The notes beneath the pieces were generated by a model. It was not told the DNA's origin. It saw only the letters and a program-made list of their open reading frames with translations, and ran no database searches. The position numbers were made by a program, and so were the translations under genes. A DNA stretch of 6,174 nt from an uncultured Eubacteriales bacterium (GTDB lineage: Bacteria > Bacillota > Clostridia > Oscillospirales > Oscillospiraceae), in contig URKW01000114.1 of NCBI GenBank assembly GCA_900548615.1, forward strand, positions 1 through 6,174, written 5' to 3'. Positions 1 through 5,908 of the stretch are shown here, piece after piece; positions within the stretch are counted from its first letter, which is position 1; every line of letters starts with the position of its first letter.

Positions 1-9
1 TACGACTAA

Positions 10-46
10 AACGCCAGCTCTCGCATAACGAGAACTGGCGTTCTTT
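10..46 (+). terminator. Hairpin terminator near left edge
   Basis: Arms at 10-23 and 29-42 pair over 14 positions with one mismatch (18 against 34) around a 5-nt loop. On the plus strand the stem is followed by TTCTTT, a fair U-tract. On the minus strand it is followed by TTTTAG, so it may act in both directions. It probably ends transcription of a plus-strand gene lying left of the window. Confidence 0.6.
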
Positions 47-56
47 GACAGGCTGT

Positions 57-76
57 GCTTTTATCCGGATAAAAGC
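57..76. repeat. Perfect 20-bp palindrome
   Basis: GCTTTTATCC at 57-66 is followed immediately by its exact reverse complement at 67-76, with no spacer. A spacer-free palindrome is typical of a binding site for a dimeric DNA-binding protein and is poor as an RNA hairpin, because no loop remains without opening central pairs. No promoter or gene next to it reveals the protein. It shares base 76 with the next inverted repeat. Confidence 0.55.
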
Positions 77-101
77 TAGTTTCCCCTATGGGGGAAACTA
101 G
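76..101. repeat. Perfect 11-bp hairpin, loop TATG
   Basis: CTAGTTTCCCC at 76-86 pairs exactly with 91-101 around the four-base loop TATG. No T-run follows on either strand, so it is not a standard intrinsic terminator. It could be a structured RNA element, a processing site or part of a small mobile element end. Its function is unknown. Confidence 0.55.
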
Positions 102-105
102 ACGA

Positions 106-182
106 TATTCAAAAAGCGGCGCAAAAACAATTAATTCGTTAAAAAGAGGACGATGTTTGCCGTTTGCTGCGCATTTTGAATA
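106..182. repeat. Imperfect long-range inverted repeat
   Basis: TATTCAAAA at 106-114 is complementary to TTTTGAATA at 174-182. Just inside these arms, GCGC at 119-122 and 169-172 could extend the pairing with bulges. The enclosed sequence is AT-rich. It may fold into a 75-nt stem-loop, but the pairing is imperfect and could be chance in an AT-rich stretch. Confidence 0.25.
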
Positions 183-303
183 ACATAATATCAGTTTTTG
201 ACGGGAGAATCAATAAAAAATTTGCCGTCATTTTGTAGATTGGTAGCGTTTTCGACAAGGTGGAATTGTTGAAAACACACAAATAAAGTGGACTGTATCC
301 GCG

Positions 304-350
304 TAAAAAAGAACCGGCAGCGGCGCCGCAAAGGGCAGCGCCGCTGCTGG
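304..350 (-). terminator. Terminator of the surface protein gene
   Basis: Arms at 314-326 and 338-350 form a GC-rich 13-bp stem with one G-U pair and an 11-nt loop. Read on the minus strand the stem is followed by TTCTTTTTTA, a strong U-tract. It lies 26 bases past the stop codon of the minus-strand gene ending at 376. Confidence 0.85.
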
Positions 351-375
351 CCGTAAAGGGGAGACAGTGTACTAC

Positions 376-1701
376 TTATGGGGTCGTCCTTCGTTTCCGG
401 AGAAGGACTGCCGTACCGGCAATGGCGGCCAGAGACAGCAGCCCGTAGAGGACGATACCGGCGTCGCCGGTGTGGTTGGATATCAGCGTTTTGCCGGGGC
501 CGCCGGAGGACACGCCGGTTTTGGCGGCCCACACCGGATAGAGCGTGGCCTTTCCGGAAACAAGGATGTGGTGGACTACCGTGCCGCTGGGCGATTTGGA
601 CCAGCCGACCTGCTGATAGCCCTCTTTGGTGAGGGATTTCTCGTAGCTTACCGCGTAAAGCGTGCCGATCTTCTCAATGTCGTTGTCCGGCAGCGTGCCG
701 CCGGTGGCGTCGCCTGTGGAATAGGTTATCGTATAATAGTCGATGGCCTTTTGGTAAGGCCCGTCCTGTGCGTCGGTGGGATATGCCATGGTGTCGTATA
801 CCTTCAGGGCGTCACCCTTTAAGTAGATGGAAAACTTGGTGCCGTCCAGCGGGAAAATGGCGTCACCGCCGCTGCCGCTGTAGGTGTATACGCCGTCCGC
901 GGTCTCCGTGAAGCGGTAATCGTCCGCGCCCGCTCCGCAGGATACGCCGACCGTCTGCCCCGTCCACGGCTGGTCGTCCTTCAGAAGCGTTACCTCAGCA
1001 GTGGTCTGCGCGGCTTTGGTGGTAAGGGTGCAGGTTACCGCCGCCTGACCGCGGCCAATATCATCGTGCCGCGTGGCGGCCCAGAGGGCAAAATACTGGG
1101 AGATGTATTTTCCCGTGTCGGTGGTATTTTCATAGGGATAGGTGTGTTCCGCCGTTATGACGTCCCCGTCCGGCTGGAGACCCTGCGCCAGCGCTGTACC
1201 TGTGCTCAGGCCGCCGGTGATTTTCTCGCTTTCCGTGTCGCGGATGAAAGGCGAAAGTGTGGCGCCGGAGAGCCGGCAGGACGTGCCGAGCGATACCAGC
1301 TGGAAGCTGGCGGCGTCACAGCTGCCGCTGACGGTGAAGCTGTGCTTGACGGTGTATTTCGTGTGGGCGGGCACCCAGAGCTTCGTGGAAAACACCGCAA
1401 GGCGCAGCTGGGCGTTTTGGCTGCTGTTCATTGTGAGCGTGACCATCGTGCCGGTCTGCACGCCGCCCTCCATCACGGCCTCCTGTCCGATCCCAGCGGA
1501 GGACAGGCTGTCGGGTGCTGCCATGGCGCTGTACGAGAGCGTGCCGATGTCGGCGCTTTGCTCGTATACGCGGCAGTCGTCCCAGGTGATATCCACGAAC
1601 GTTGGCCGCAGGGCTATGATTGCCGCCGCGCTGACCTGCACCGTGCCCAGCAGCGTCAGCAGGCACAGCGCCAGACACACCCATCGTTTGCCCCGCATCA
1701 T
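376..1701 (-). CDS. Secreted cell-surface protein, InlB-type repeat, C-terminal anchor
   Basis: A 441-residue exported protein, probably displayed on the envelope. Residues 1-27 are a signal peptide: MMRGKR, a hydrophobic core, then cleavage near VSAAA. Residues about 230-305 resemble an Ig-like repeat (VTLLKDDQPWTGQTV... DGVYTYSG). Residues about 323-393 match the InlB B-repeat/Flg_new pattern (TITYSTGDATGGTL, KEGYQQVGWSKSPSGT, ATLYPVWA). The tail has SNHTGD (408-413), a membrane helix (415-434) and RKRR, which is sorting-signal architecture, but with Asn where LPxTG-like motifs have Pro. No enzymatic motif is visible. The start at 1701 has AAAGGA 10 bases upstream and leaves a complete signal peptide; ATG at 1698 is the alternative. 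The frame stays open for another 434 codons upstream, but that part is antisense to merR and has no known protein content. A MerR gene diverges from it and a terminator follows at 304-350. The ligand or role is unknown. Confidence 0.85.
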   Translation of the reverse strand: MMRGKRWVCLALCLLTLLGTVQVSAAAIIALRPTFVDITWDDCRVYEQSADIGTLSYSAMAAPDSLSSAGIGQEAVMEGGVQTGTMVTLTMNSSQNAQLRLAVFSTKLWVPAHTKYTVKHSFTVSGSCDAASFQLVSLGTSCRLSGATLSPFIRDTESEKITGGLSTGTALAQGLQPDGDVITAEHTYPYENTTDTGKYISQYFALWAATRHDDIGRGQAAVTCTLTTKAAQTTAEVTLLKDDQPWTGQTVGVSCGAGADDYRFTETADGVYTYSGSGGDAIFPLDGTKFSIYLKGDALKVYDTMAYPTDAQDGPYQKAIDYYTITYSTGDATGGTLPDNDIEKIGTLYAVSYEKSLTKEGYQQVGWSKSPSGTVVHHILVSGKATLYPVWAAKTGVSSGGPGKTLISNHTGDAGIVLYGLLSLAAIAGTAVLLRKRRTTP

Positions 1702-1735
1702 ATGGTACACATCCTTTCCCCAGCGTGCCGCCCTC

Positions 1736-1763
1736 TTGACAGCGGCGCGGTTTCCTCTATAAT
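1736..1763 (+). promoter_or_regulatory. Consensus sigma-70/sigma-A promoter of merR
   Basis: TTGACA at 1736-1741 and TATAAT at 1758-1763 match both consensus hexamers exactly, with a 16-bp spacer. The predicted start near 1770 gives the merR transcript a leader of about 45 bases. The promoter overlaps the start of the divergent surface-protein transcript. Confidence 0.85.
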
Positions 1764-1766
1764 AGG

Positions 1767-1797
1767 AGTATAACCCGTTCATCGATGAACGAAGCAA
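1767..1797 (-). promoter_or_regulatory. MerR-type divergent promoter of the surface protein gene
   Basis: On the minus strand, TTGCTT (1792-1797) is the -35 box and TATACT (1767-1772) the -10 box, with a 19-bp spacer (1773-1791). MerR-family activators characteristically act on promoters with over-long 19-20 bp spacers that carry the operator between the two boxes, and a perfect palindrome lies exactly there. The -10 box matches 5 of 6 consensus bases and the -35 box only 3 of 6, as expected of an activator-dependent promoter. The assignment is inferred from geometry. Confidence 0.5.
1776..1791. promoter_or_regulatory. Probable MerR operator, perfect 16-bp palindrome
   Basis: CGTTCATCGATGAACG is its own reverse complement. 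It fills most of the 19-bp spacer of the minus-strand promoter and lies about 6-21 bases past the predicted merR transcription start. A dimer bound here could activate the surface-protein gene and also dampen merR itself. Confidence 0.55.
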
Positions 1798-1815
1798 GGG
1801 GCTTTGGAAAGAAAA

Positions 1816-2631
1816 ATGGAGAAAATTGATACAAAAAAGCTGTTTCAGATCACCGAGGCCGCGCATGCCTGCGGCCTTTCCCGCAGTACCCTGATGCGGC
1901 TGGAGAAAAAGGGGCTGCTGAAGCCGGCCTACATCGCGCCGGACAGCGGGCGGCGCTACTATGACAACCACAATGTGGCGCGTATTTTGCAGATCGAGAA
2001 GTTCAAAGCCATGGGCTTTGGCACGGAGGAGATTGCGGGCTATTTTGTGCGGGGCGGCGAGGCGGAAGGCCTTCTGGCGGTGCTGGAGGAGCGGCTGCAC
2101 AGCCTGCAGCGCAGCGTGGAGGAAATGCGGCTGAGAGCCACGGAGAGCGACCAGTTCTCCGTGCAGATGGTGACACTGCCCGCCGTGACCTGCTGCATAC
2201 AGTGGCATGTGGGTCACACATTCGCGGAGCGGTACGACGCCATGTACGATTTTTACAGCCAGTGCATCCGGGAGGGCTGCGTGCTGTCCGACGAGCCGCT
2301 GTTTACCATGTCGGACCGGCAGGACTATCTGGCGGGATACATCGGCGACACGCCCTATCCCTTCGCGGTCTGCGTTCCGGTGCGGCCGGAGAAAGCGCCT
2401 GCCGGGGCGGTGACGCTGCCGGAGTGCCGGGCGCTGTCGGTGCTGTACTGCGGCGATTACAGCAATGTGGACGAGGCGTGGCTGCGGCTGGGACGTGAGG
2501 CGAACGCGCGGGGACTGACGCCTGCGGCTCCGCCCCGTGTGCTGGGCATCGTGGCGCCCTATACCGGCCGGGAGATCGAAACGCGGCGGTATTGCTCCCG
2601 GCTTGTCCTGCCGGTGGCTCCGGAGGAATAG
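1816..2631 (+). CDS. MerR-family transcriptional regulator with GyrI-like ligand domain
   Basis: A 271-residue, BmrR-like transcription factor. Residues about 8-78 form the winged helix-turn-helix: FQITEAAHACGLSRSTLMRLEKKGLL, then the wing PDSGRRYYD and VARILQIEKFKAMGFGTEEIAGYF. Residues about 82-112 are a charged heptad-like helix for dimerisation (LLAVLEERLHSLQRSVEEM). Residues 113-268 look like a GyrI/BmrR-type effector-binding domain, which in this family senses small hydrophobic or cationic compounds; the ligand here cannot be predicted. ATG at 1816 is chosen, with GGAAAG just upstream; an in-frame TTG at 1804 would add four residues but has its purine-rich site too close. No cysteine pattern of metal-sensing MerR proteins is seen in the DNA-binding/dimerisation half. 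The gene diverges from the surface protein, has a consensus promoter, and ends at a strong terminator. Its likely target is the adjacent 19-bp-spacer promoter. Confidence 0.9.
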   Translation: MEKIDTKKLFQITEAAHACGLSRSTLMRLEKKGLLKPAYIAPDSGRRYYDNHNVARILQIEKFKAMGFGTEEIAGYFVRGGEAEGLLAVLEERLHSLQRSVEEMRLRATESDQFSVQMVTLPAVTCCIQWHVGHTFAERYDAMYDFYSQCIREGCVLSDEPLFTMSDRQDYLAGYIGDTPYPFAVCVPVRPEKAPAGAVTLPECRALSVLYCGDYSNVDEAWLRLGREANARGLTPAAPPRVLGIVAPYTGREIETRRYCSRLVLPVAPEE

Positions 2632-2657
2632 AGGAAACAGAAAGAGAGCGCAGAATA

Positions 2658-2693
2658 GCAAAAAAGAGACGGCCGGGGCCGTCTCTTTTTTGC
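2658..2693. terminator. Bidirectional terminator between convergent genes
   Basis: GCAAAAAAGAGACGGCC (2658-2674) and its exact complement at 2677-2693 make a 17-bp perfect inverted repeat; the central GGCC pairs probably open to give a usable loop. Six Ts end the stem on one strand and the matching A-run gives six Ts on the other. It can therefore stop both merR (stop at 2631) and the minus-strand deacetylase gene (stop at 2736). Confidence 0.9.
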
Positions 2694-2735
2694 AGAGGGA
2701 ATGCTGTGGCACAATTAGCGCTTCCGTGAGTTGGA

Positions 2736-3530
2736 TCATGTCTGCGGGGGCGAAGCTGTCTCCGTCGGGAACTGCCGTCCTGTGTGGTCGATGGTATAGT
2801 CCCCCGTCAGGATCAGCTGACTGATGGGCAGCACGGTGTAGCCGTCGTTGATGAGATATTCCAGAATACGCGGCAGCGCCTCCGGTGTGTGGAGTGCCGC
2901 GTTGTGGAACAGCACAATGCTGCCGGCCTGCACCTTGGAGGTGACTCGCTGGTAGATGGTGTCGGCGTCGTAGTCCTTCCAGTCGAGGGAATCCACATCC
3001 CATTGGATAGGCTCCATCCCCAATGATCGCACGGCGGAGATCACATGGTCGTCATACTCGCCGTAGGGGCAGCGGATCAGTGTGGGGCTGCATCCGGTGA
3101 CGGCTTCGATTTTATCGCAGCTCTCCTGAATATCCGCCACGATCTGGGAGGAGGTCAGGCTGTTGTAATGATCGTGGTGAGTGGAATGACTCATGACCTC
3201 GTGGCCTGCGTCATGCAGCGCCTTCACCGATTCCGGATACTTATCCACCCAGTCGCCCACCACGAAGAAGGTGGTCTTGACGTTGTACTTCGCCAGAATT
3301 TCGATAAGGCGCTCCGTATCCTCATTGCCCCACGCCGCGTCAAAGGAAATACTGCACAGTTTCTCCTTGCGCTCCACCGAATAGATAGGCAGCTGCCGTG
3401 TGGAAGCCGCCGCGGCCTGTGACGCGGGATACAACGTCACATAAAAGATGCCCGCCGCCACCGCCAGCGTACACAGCACCGCCAGCAGCCGCCGATGCAG
3501 CAGGAATACCCGCACCCGTGATTTCTTCAT
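2736..3530 (-). CDS. Membrane-anchored polysaccharide deacetylase (NodB fold, PdaB-like)
   Basis: A 264-residue putative carbohydrate esterase family 4 enzyme that would remove acetyl groups from cell-wall or spore-cortex glycans outside the membrane. Residues about 8-33 form one membrane segment, followed by an Ala-rich linker. The NodB domain spans about 57-240. Its motifs are SFDAAWG (Asp64), SHSTHH (His115 and His119), RCPYG (Arg153), DVDSLDW (178-184) and LFHN (His209). The second Asp of the usual TFDD motif is Ala here, as I recall for many PdaB-like Clostridia proteins, so metal binding may differ from the classical enzymes. The ATG at 3530 has AAAGGA ten bases upstream. An in-frame upstream ATG at 3635 would add 35 residues, has no good ribosome site and would bury the membrane segment. 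The gene stands alone, divergent from the suf regulator. A sporulation role is inferred from family resemblance only. Confidence 0.88.
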   Translation of the reverse strand: MKKSRVRVFLLHRRLLAVLCTLAVAAGIFYVTLYPASQAAAASTRQLPIYSVERKEKLCSISFDAAWGNEDTERLIEILAKYNVKTTFFVVGDWVDKYPESVKALHDAGHEVMSHSTHHDHYNSLTSSQIVADIQESCDKIEAVTGCSPTLIRCPYGEYDDHVISAVRSLGMEPIQWDVDSLDWKDYDADTIYQRVTSKVQAGSIVLFHNAALHTPEALPRILEYLINDGYTVLPISQLILTGDYTIDHTGRQFPTETASPPQT

Positions 3531-3639
3531 ACGATCCCCATCCTTTCTGGTGTCCAGCCTATGCGCACCGGGGGAGAGAAATACCGGAGCACCCGACAAA
3601 GCGCCGTATTTTCCCTCCCCTAAAAATTTTTCCAATCAA

Positions 3640-3656
3640 CCTATTGATATAGTAGG
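3640..3656. promoter_or_regulatory. Rrf2-type operator candidate, site 1
   Basis: CCTATTGATATAGTAGG is a 17-bp site of the form CCTA-N9-TAGG. It overlaps the -35 box of the rrf2-suf promoter, so a bound repressor would block RNA polymerase. Autoregulation through such a site is usual for IscR-like Rrf2 regulators. Confidence 0.5.
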
Positions 3657-3672
3657 AATTTTGGCTTACGAT
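3644..3672 (+). promoter_or_regulatory. Promoter of the rrf2-suf operon
   Basis: TTGATA (3644-3649, 5 of 6) and TACGAT (3667-3672, 4 of 6) are separated by 17 bp. The expected start near 3679 gives a leader of about 35 bases to the rrf2 start codon. Two matching inverted-repeat sites flank and overlap it. Confidence 0.6.
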
Positions 3673-3673
3673 C

Positions 3674-3690
3674 CCTACTTGCAAGGTAGG
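3674..3690. promoter_or_regulatory. Rrf2-type operator candidate, site 2
   Basis: CCTACTTGCAAGGTAGG is a second 17-bp CCTA-N9-TAGG site, here with five-base arms (CCTAC/GTAGG). It lies just past the -10 box, over the predicted transcription start. Its centre is 34 bp from that of site 1. Confidence 0.5.
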
Positions 3691-3713
3691 TAATTGAAAG
3701 CGAGGTATTTCCC

Positions 3714-4166
3714 GTGATGATCTCAACCAGAGGGCGCTACGCGCTGCGTGTCATGCTGGATATGGCGGAGCACGGCGGCGGAGAGTGGCTTTGTCTGCGG
3801 GACATTGCCCAGCGGCAGCAGCTCTCCAAAAAGTATCTGGAAAGCATCATGGCCGCCCTGAGCCGCGCCGAGCTGGTAGAGGGTACGGTAGGCCGTTCCG
3901 GCGGCTACCGCCTGACCCGTCCTCCCGAGGAGTACCCCGTGGGTGAAACTCTCCGGGCGGTGGAGGGCGACCTGTCGCCCATTGCGTGCCAGTCCGAGGA
4001 GGGCGCGGGGTGCGGCAGCTCCTGCGACTGCGACGCCCGGCTTTTCTGGCAGGGGCTGGAGGATCAGATCAATTCCTACATCGACAACCATACGCTGGCA
4101 CAGTTTATGCGCGGAAACGAAACAACACCGGCCAATGCGGCGCGGAAAGAAGATAAGGTGATGTAA
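3714..4166 (+). CDS. Rrf2/IscR-family Fe-S-sensing regulator of the suf operon
   Basis: A 150-residue DNA-binding regulator that probably senses iron-sulfur cluster status and represses the suf genes. Residues 1-70 are the winged helix-turn-helix: STRGRYALRVMLDMAEH, LRDIAQRQQLSKKYLESIMAALSRAELVEG, then the wing GRSGGYRL. The cluster-binding segment has Cys92, Cys100, Cys104 and Cys106, followed by the conserved ARLFWQGL helix. E. coli IscR binds its cluster through Cys92, Cys98 and Cys104 plus a His, so the spacing here is related but not identical. GTG at 3714 is used because GAGG lies 8 bases upstream; ATG at 3717 is nearly as good and loses one Met. The stop is one base before the sufC ATG, so the two are transcriptionally linked. 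The gene is intact although the genes it should control are broken. Confidence 0.9.
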   Translation: MMISTRGRYALRVMLDMAEHGGGEWLCLRDIAQRQQLSKKYLESIMAALSRAELVEGTVGRSGGYRLTRPPEEYPVGETLRAVEGDLSPIACQSEEGAGCGSSCDCDARLFWQGLEDQINSYIDNHTLAQFMRGNETTPANAARKEDKVM

Positions 4167-4167
4167 T

Positions 4168-4540
4168 ATGAGTAAGGCACTTTTGGAAGTTAAAGACCTG
4201 CATGTCCGGGTGGAAGAAAAGGAAAGGCTTCTCCGGCGGCGAGAAGAAAAAGGCCGAGATTTTGCAGATGCTGATGCTGGAGCCCAAGCTGGCCATTCTG
4301 GATGAAACGGACTCCGGTCTGGACGTGGACGCGGTGCGTACTGTCAGCGAAGGTGTCCGCCTGTTCCGTGAGCGGACACATGGCTCGCTGCTGATCATCA
4401 CCCACTCCACCCGCATTCTGGAGGCCCTCCATGTGGACGCGGCCCACGTGATGGAGGAGGGCGTCATCGTCCGGAACGGCGGCGCGGAGCTGGTGAATGA
4501 GATCAACGAAAAGGGCTTCGGCAGCCTGAAGGACGATTGA
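4168..4540 (+). pseudogene. sufC: sufC, Fe-S assembly ATPase, with internal out-of-frame deletion
   Basis: SufC is the ABC-type ATPase of the SufBCD Fe-S scaffold. The true start is ATG 4168, behind AAGGTG and one base after the rrf2 stop. It encodes MSKALLEVKDLHVRVEEKE and then jumps at 4223-4226 to GFSGGEKKKAEILQ in another frame. Translation from 4168 ends at TGA 4303 after 45 residues. The C-terminal part keeps the ABC signature (SGGEKKK), Walker B (LAILDETDSGLD) and the switch His (IITHS). Walker A, the Q-loop and the region between are gone: about 125 of some 250 residues, or roughly 375 bp judged from family length. An internal ATG at 4202 opens the C-terminal frame, giving a 112-residue product that could not bind ATP normally. 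No functional SufC can be made from this sequence as read. An assembly gap joined end to end is the alternative to true decay. Confidence 0.88.
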
Positions 4541-4557
4541 ACCGGGAGGCTCCTGAT

Positions 4558-5325
4558 ATGGCAGATTTCAAGGAAAAAACCTATGTAGAAGACGTAGACC
4601 GCAGCGTCTACGATATCCGGGACGAGGAGCACGATGCGTACCGCATGGAGTCCGGCCTGACGCCGGAGATCGTGGAAAAGCTCTCGCAGGAGAAGAGCGA
4701 CCCCGCGTGGATGCAGCAGTTCCGTCTGGAATCCCTCCAGATCTATAACGAGATGAAGCTCCCCAACTGGGGACCCTCCATCGAGGGACTGGACATGGAT
4801 CACATCGCCACCTACGTCCGCCCCAACACCAAAATGCGCAACGACTGGAAGGACGTGCCGGAGGATATCAAGGAGACCTTCGAGCGGCTGGGCATTCCGC
4901 AGGCCGAGCGGAAGTCGCTGGCCGGTGTGGGAGCCCAGTACGACTCCGAGCTGGTGTATCACAATGTAAAGGACTCCGTGGCCGCCGAGGGCGTGGTGTA
5001 TACCGACATGGAGAGCGCCCTGAAGGGCGAATATGCCGACATGGTGCGCAAGTACTTCATGAAGCTGGTAACGCCTCATGACCATAAGTTCGCGGCGCTG
5101 CACGGCGCGGTGTGGTCAGGCGGCTCCTTTGTGTACGTGCCCAAGGGCGTCCACCTGTCCATCCCTCTGCAATCCTACTTCCGTCTCAACGCCAAGGGCG
5201 CGGGGCAGTTCGAGCATACCCTCATCATCGTGGACGAGGGCGCCAGCCTGCACTTTATCGAGGGCTGCTCCGCCCCCAAGTACAACGTGGCTTACCTCCA
5301 CGCGGCTGTGTGGAGCTGTATGTGA
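4558..5325 (+). pseudogene. sufB: sufB, Fe-S scaffold subunit, 5' part ended by frameshift
   Basis: SufB is the scaffold on which the SufBCD complex builds Fe-S clusters in the cytoplasm. ATG 4558 follows GGGAGG and starts 17 bases after the sufC stop. Residues 1-249 match SufB closely: YDIRDEEHDAYRMESGLTPE, the KLPNWGPSI stretch, GVGAQYDSE, ALHGAVWSGGSFVYVPKGV, AKGAGQFEHTLIIVDEGA and IEGCSAPKYNVAYLHA. At 5304-5306 one G appears to be missing (GCGGC, where GCG GGC would read Ala-Gly before CVELYV). The frame then gives six foreign residues and stops at 5325, for 255 residues instead of about 465. The expected SufB sequence resumes at once in the next frame. The lesion is one base next to a G run, so a sequencing error is possible. 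Confidence 0.88.
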
Positions 5326-5903
5326 AGAAAGGGGCCAAGCTCCGGTACTCCACCATCGAAAACTGGTCGAAGAACATGTACAACCTGAACACCAAGCGGG
5401 CGCTGGTGGAGGAGGGCGGCATCATTGAATGGGTGTCCGGCTCCTTCGGCTCCCATGTGGGCTGCCTTTACCCCATGAGCATCCTCAAGGGCGACAATTC
5501 CCGCATGGAGTTCACCGGCGTCACCTTTGCCGGAGCCGGACAGGATCTGGATACCGGCGCGAAGGTGGTTCACGTAGGCAAAAACACGAGCTCCTATATG
5601 AATACCCGCTCCATCAGCAAGAGCGGCGGCGTCAGCACCTTCCGCAGCAGCGTAGGCGACGGCTGCGCCATCTCCCAGGCCTCCGCCGATATCATGCTGG
5701 GCATGATCGTGAGGAAGCAGAAGGACGCCGCCCTGAAGCTGGGCGAGATGTTCCTGAAGATGATCCAGGGCGAAGCAACCGAGGAGGAGATCGACGGTCT
5801 GGAGGAGGCGTCCGCCCTTCGGGATATCGCCCACATGCCTGCCCGCGTCAAGTGCGCGGTGCTGGGCTGGCGCACGCTGAAGGAAGCCCTGCAAACCAAA
5901 TAA
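5307..5903 (+). pseudogene. sufB middle fused in frame to sufU C-terminal half
   Basis: This continues sufB after the frameshift and becomes sufU without a stop. Codons 5307-5654 (116 residues) are SufB: CVELYVKKGAKLRYSTIENW, the GIIEWVSGSFGSHVGCLYPM stretch, LKGDNSRMEFTGVTFAGAGQ, then NTRSISKSGGVSTFRSSV. From 5655 the sequence changes to 82 residues of SufU, the IscU-like sulfur-accepting scaffold: GDGCAISQASADIM, then ARVKCAVLGWRTLKEAL. It keeps two SufU Cys positions (the GCAIS and RVKC cysteines) but lacks the N-terminal half with the first ligand Cys. Lost between the halves are about 100 residues of SufB, about 60 of SufU and, if the usual order held, all of sufD and sufS. The piece has no start of its own with a clear ribosome site. 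The fold would combine part of a SufB beta-helix with half a SufU domain, so function is doubtful. Confidence 0.85.
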
Positions 5904-5908
5904 GACCC

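Larger units (their letters stand above)
1..375. other. Gene-free region with several inverted repeats
   Basis: I see no credible gene in this stretch; the open frames crossing it have no ribosome binding site and no recognisable protein. Positions 1-101 are packed with inverted repeats. Positions about 105-310 are clearly richer in A and T than the GC-rich rest of the window. Positions 304-350 hold the terminator of the minus-strand surface protein gene. The first nine bases read Tyr-Asp-stop in frame 1, directly before a terminator-like hairpin, so a plus-strand gene could end at position 9, but three codons cannot establish that. Confidence 0.6.

Noticed and set aside
76..101. CRISPR repeat unit (GTTT...AAAC inverted repeat)
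   Set aside because: It occurs once; no second copy at regular spacing and no cas-like gene is present.
199..234. Small inverted repeat TGACGG/CCGTCA followed by TTTT
   Set aside because: A 6-bp stem with a 20-nt loop is too weak for a terminator and easily arises by chance.
1702..3003. Minus-strand open frame extending the surface protein gene upstream by 434 codons
   Set aside because: It is antisense to merR, crosses a strong terminator and part of the deacetylase gene, and its translation is Arg/His/Pro-rich without any domain. It places a signal peptide in the middle of the protein. It is an open-frame shadow in GC-rich DNA.
4202..4540. A genuine short ABC-ATPase gene starting at ATG 4202
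   Set aside because: The ATG lies inside the conserved sufC 5' sequence out of frame, and the product lacks Walker A; it is the tail of a deleted sufC.
4105..5103. Minus-strand 332-codon open frame opposite sufC and sufB
   Set aside because: The plus strand carries clear SufC and SufB sequence; the antisense translation has no recognisable content or ribosome site.
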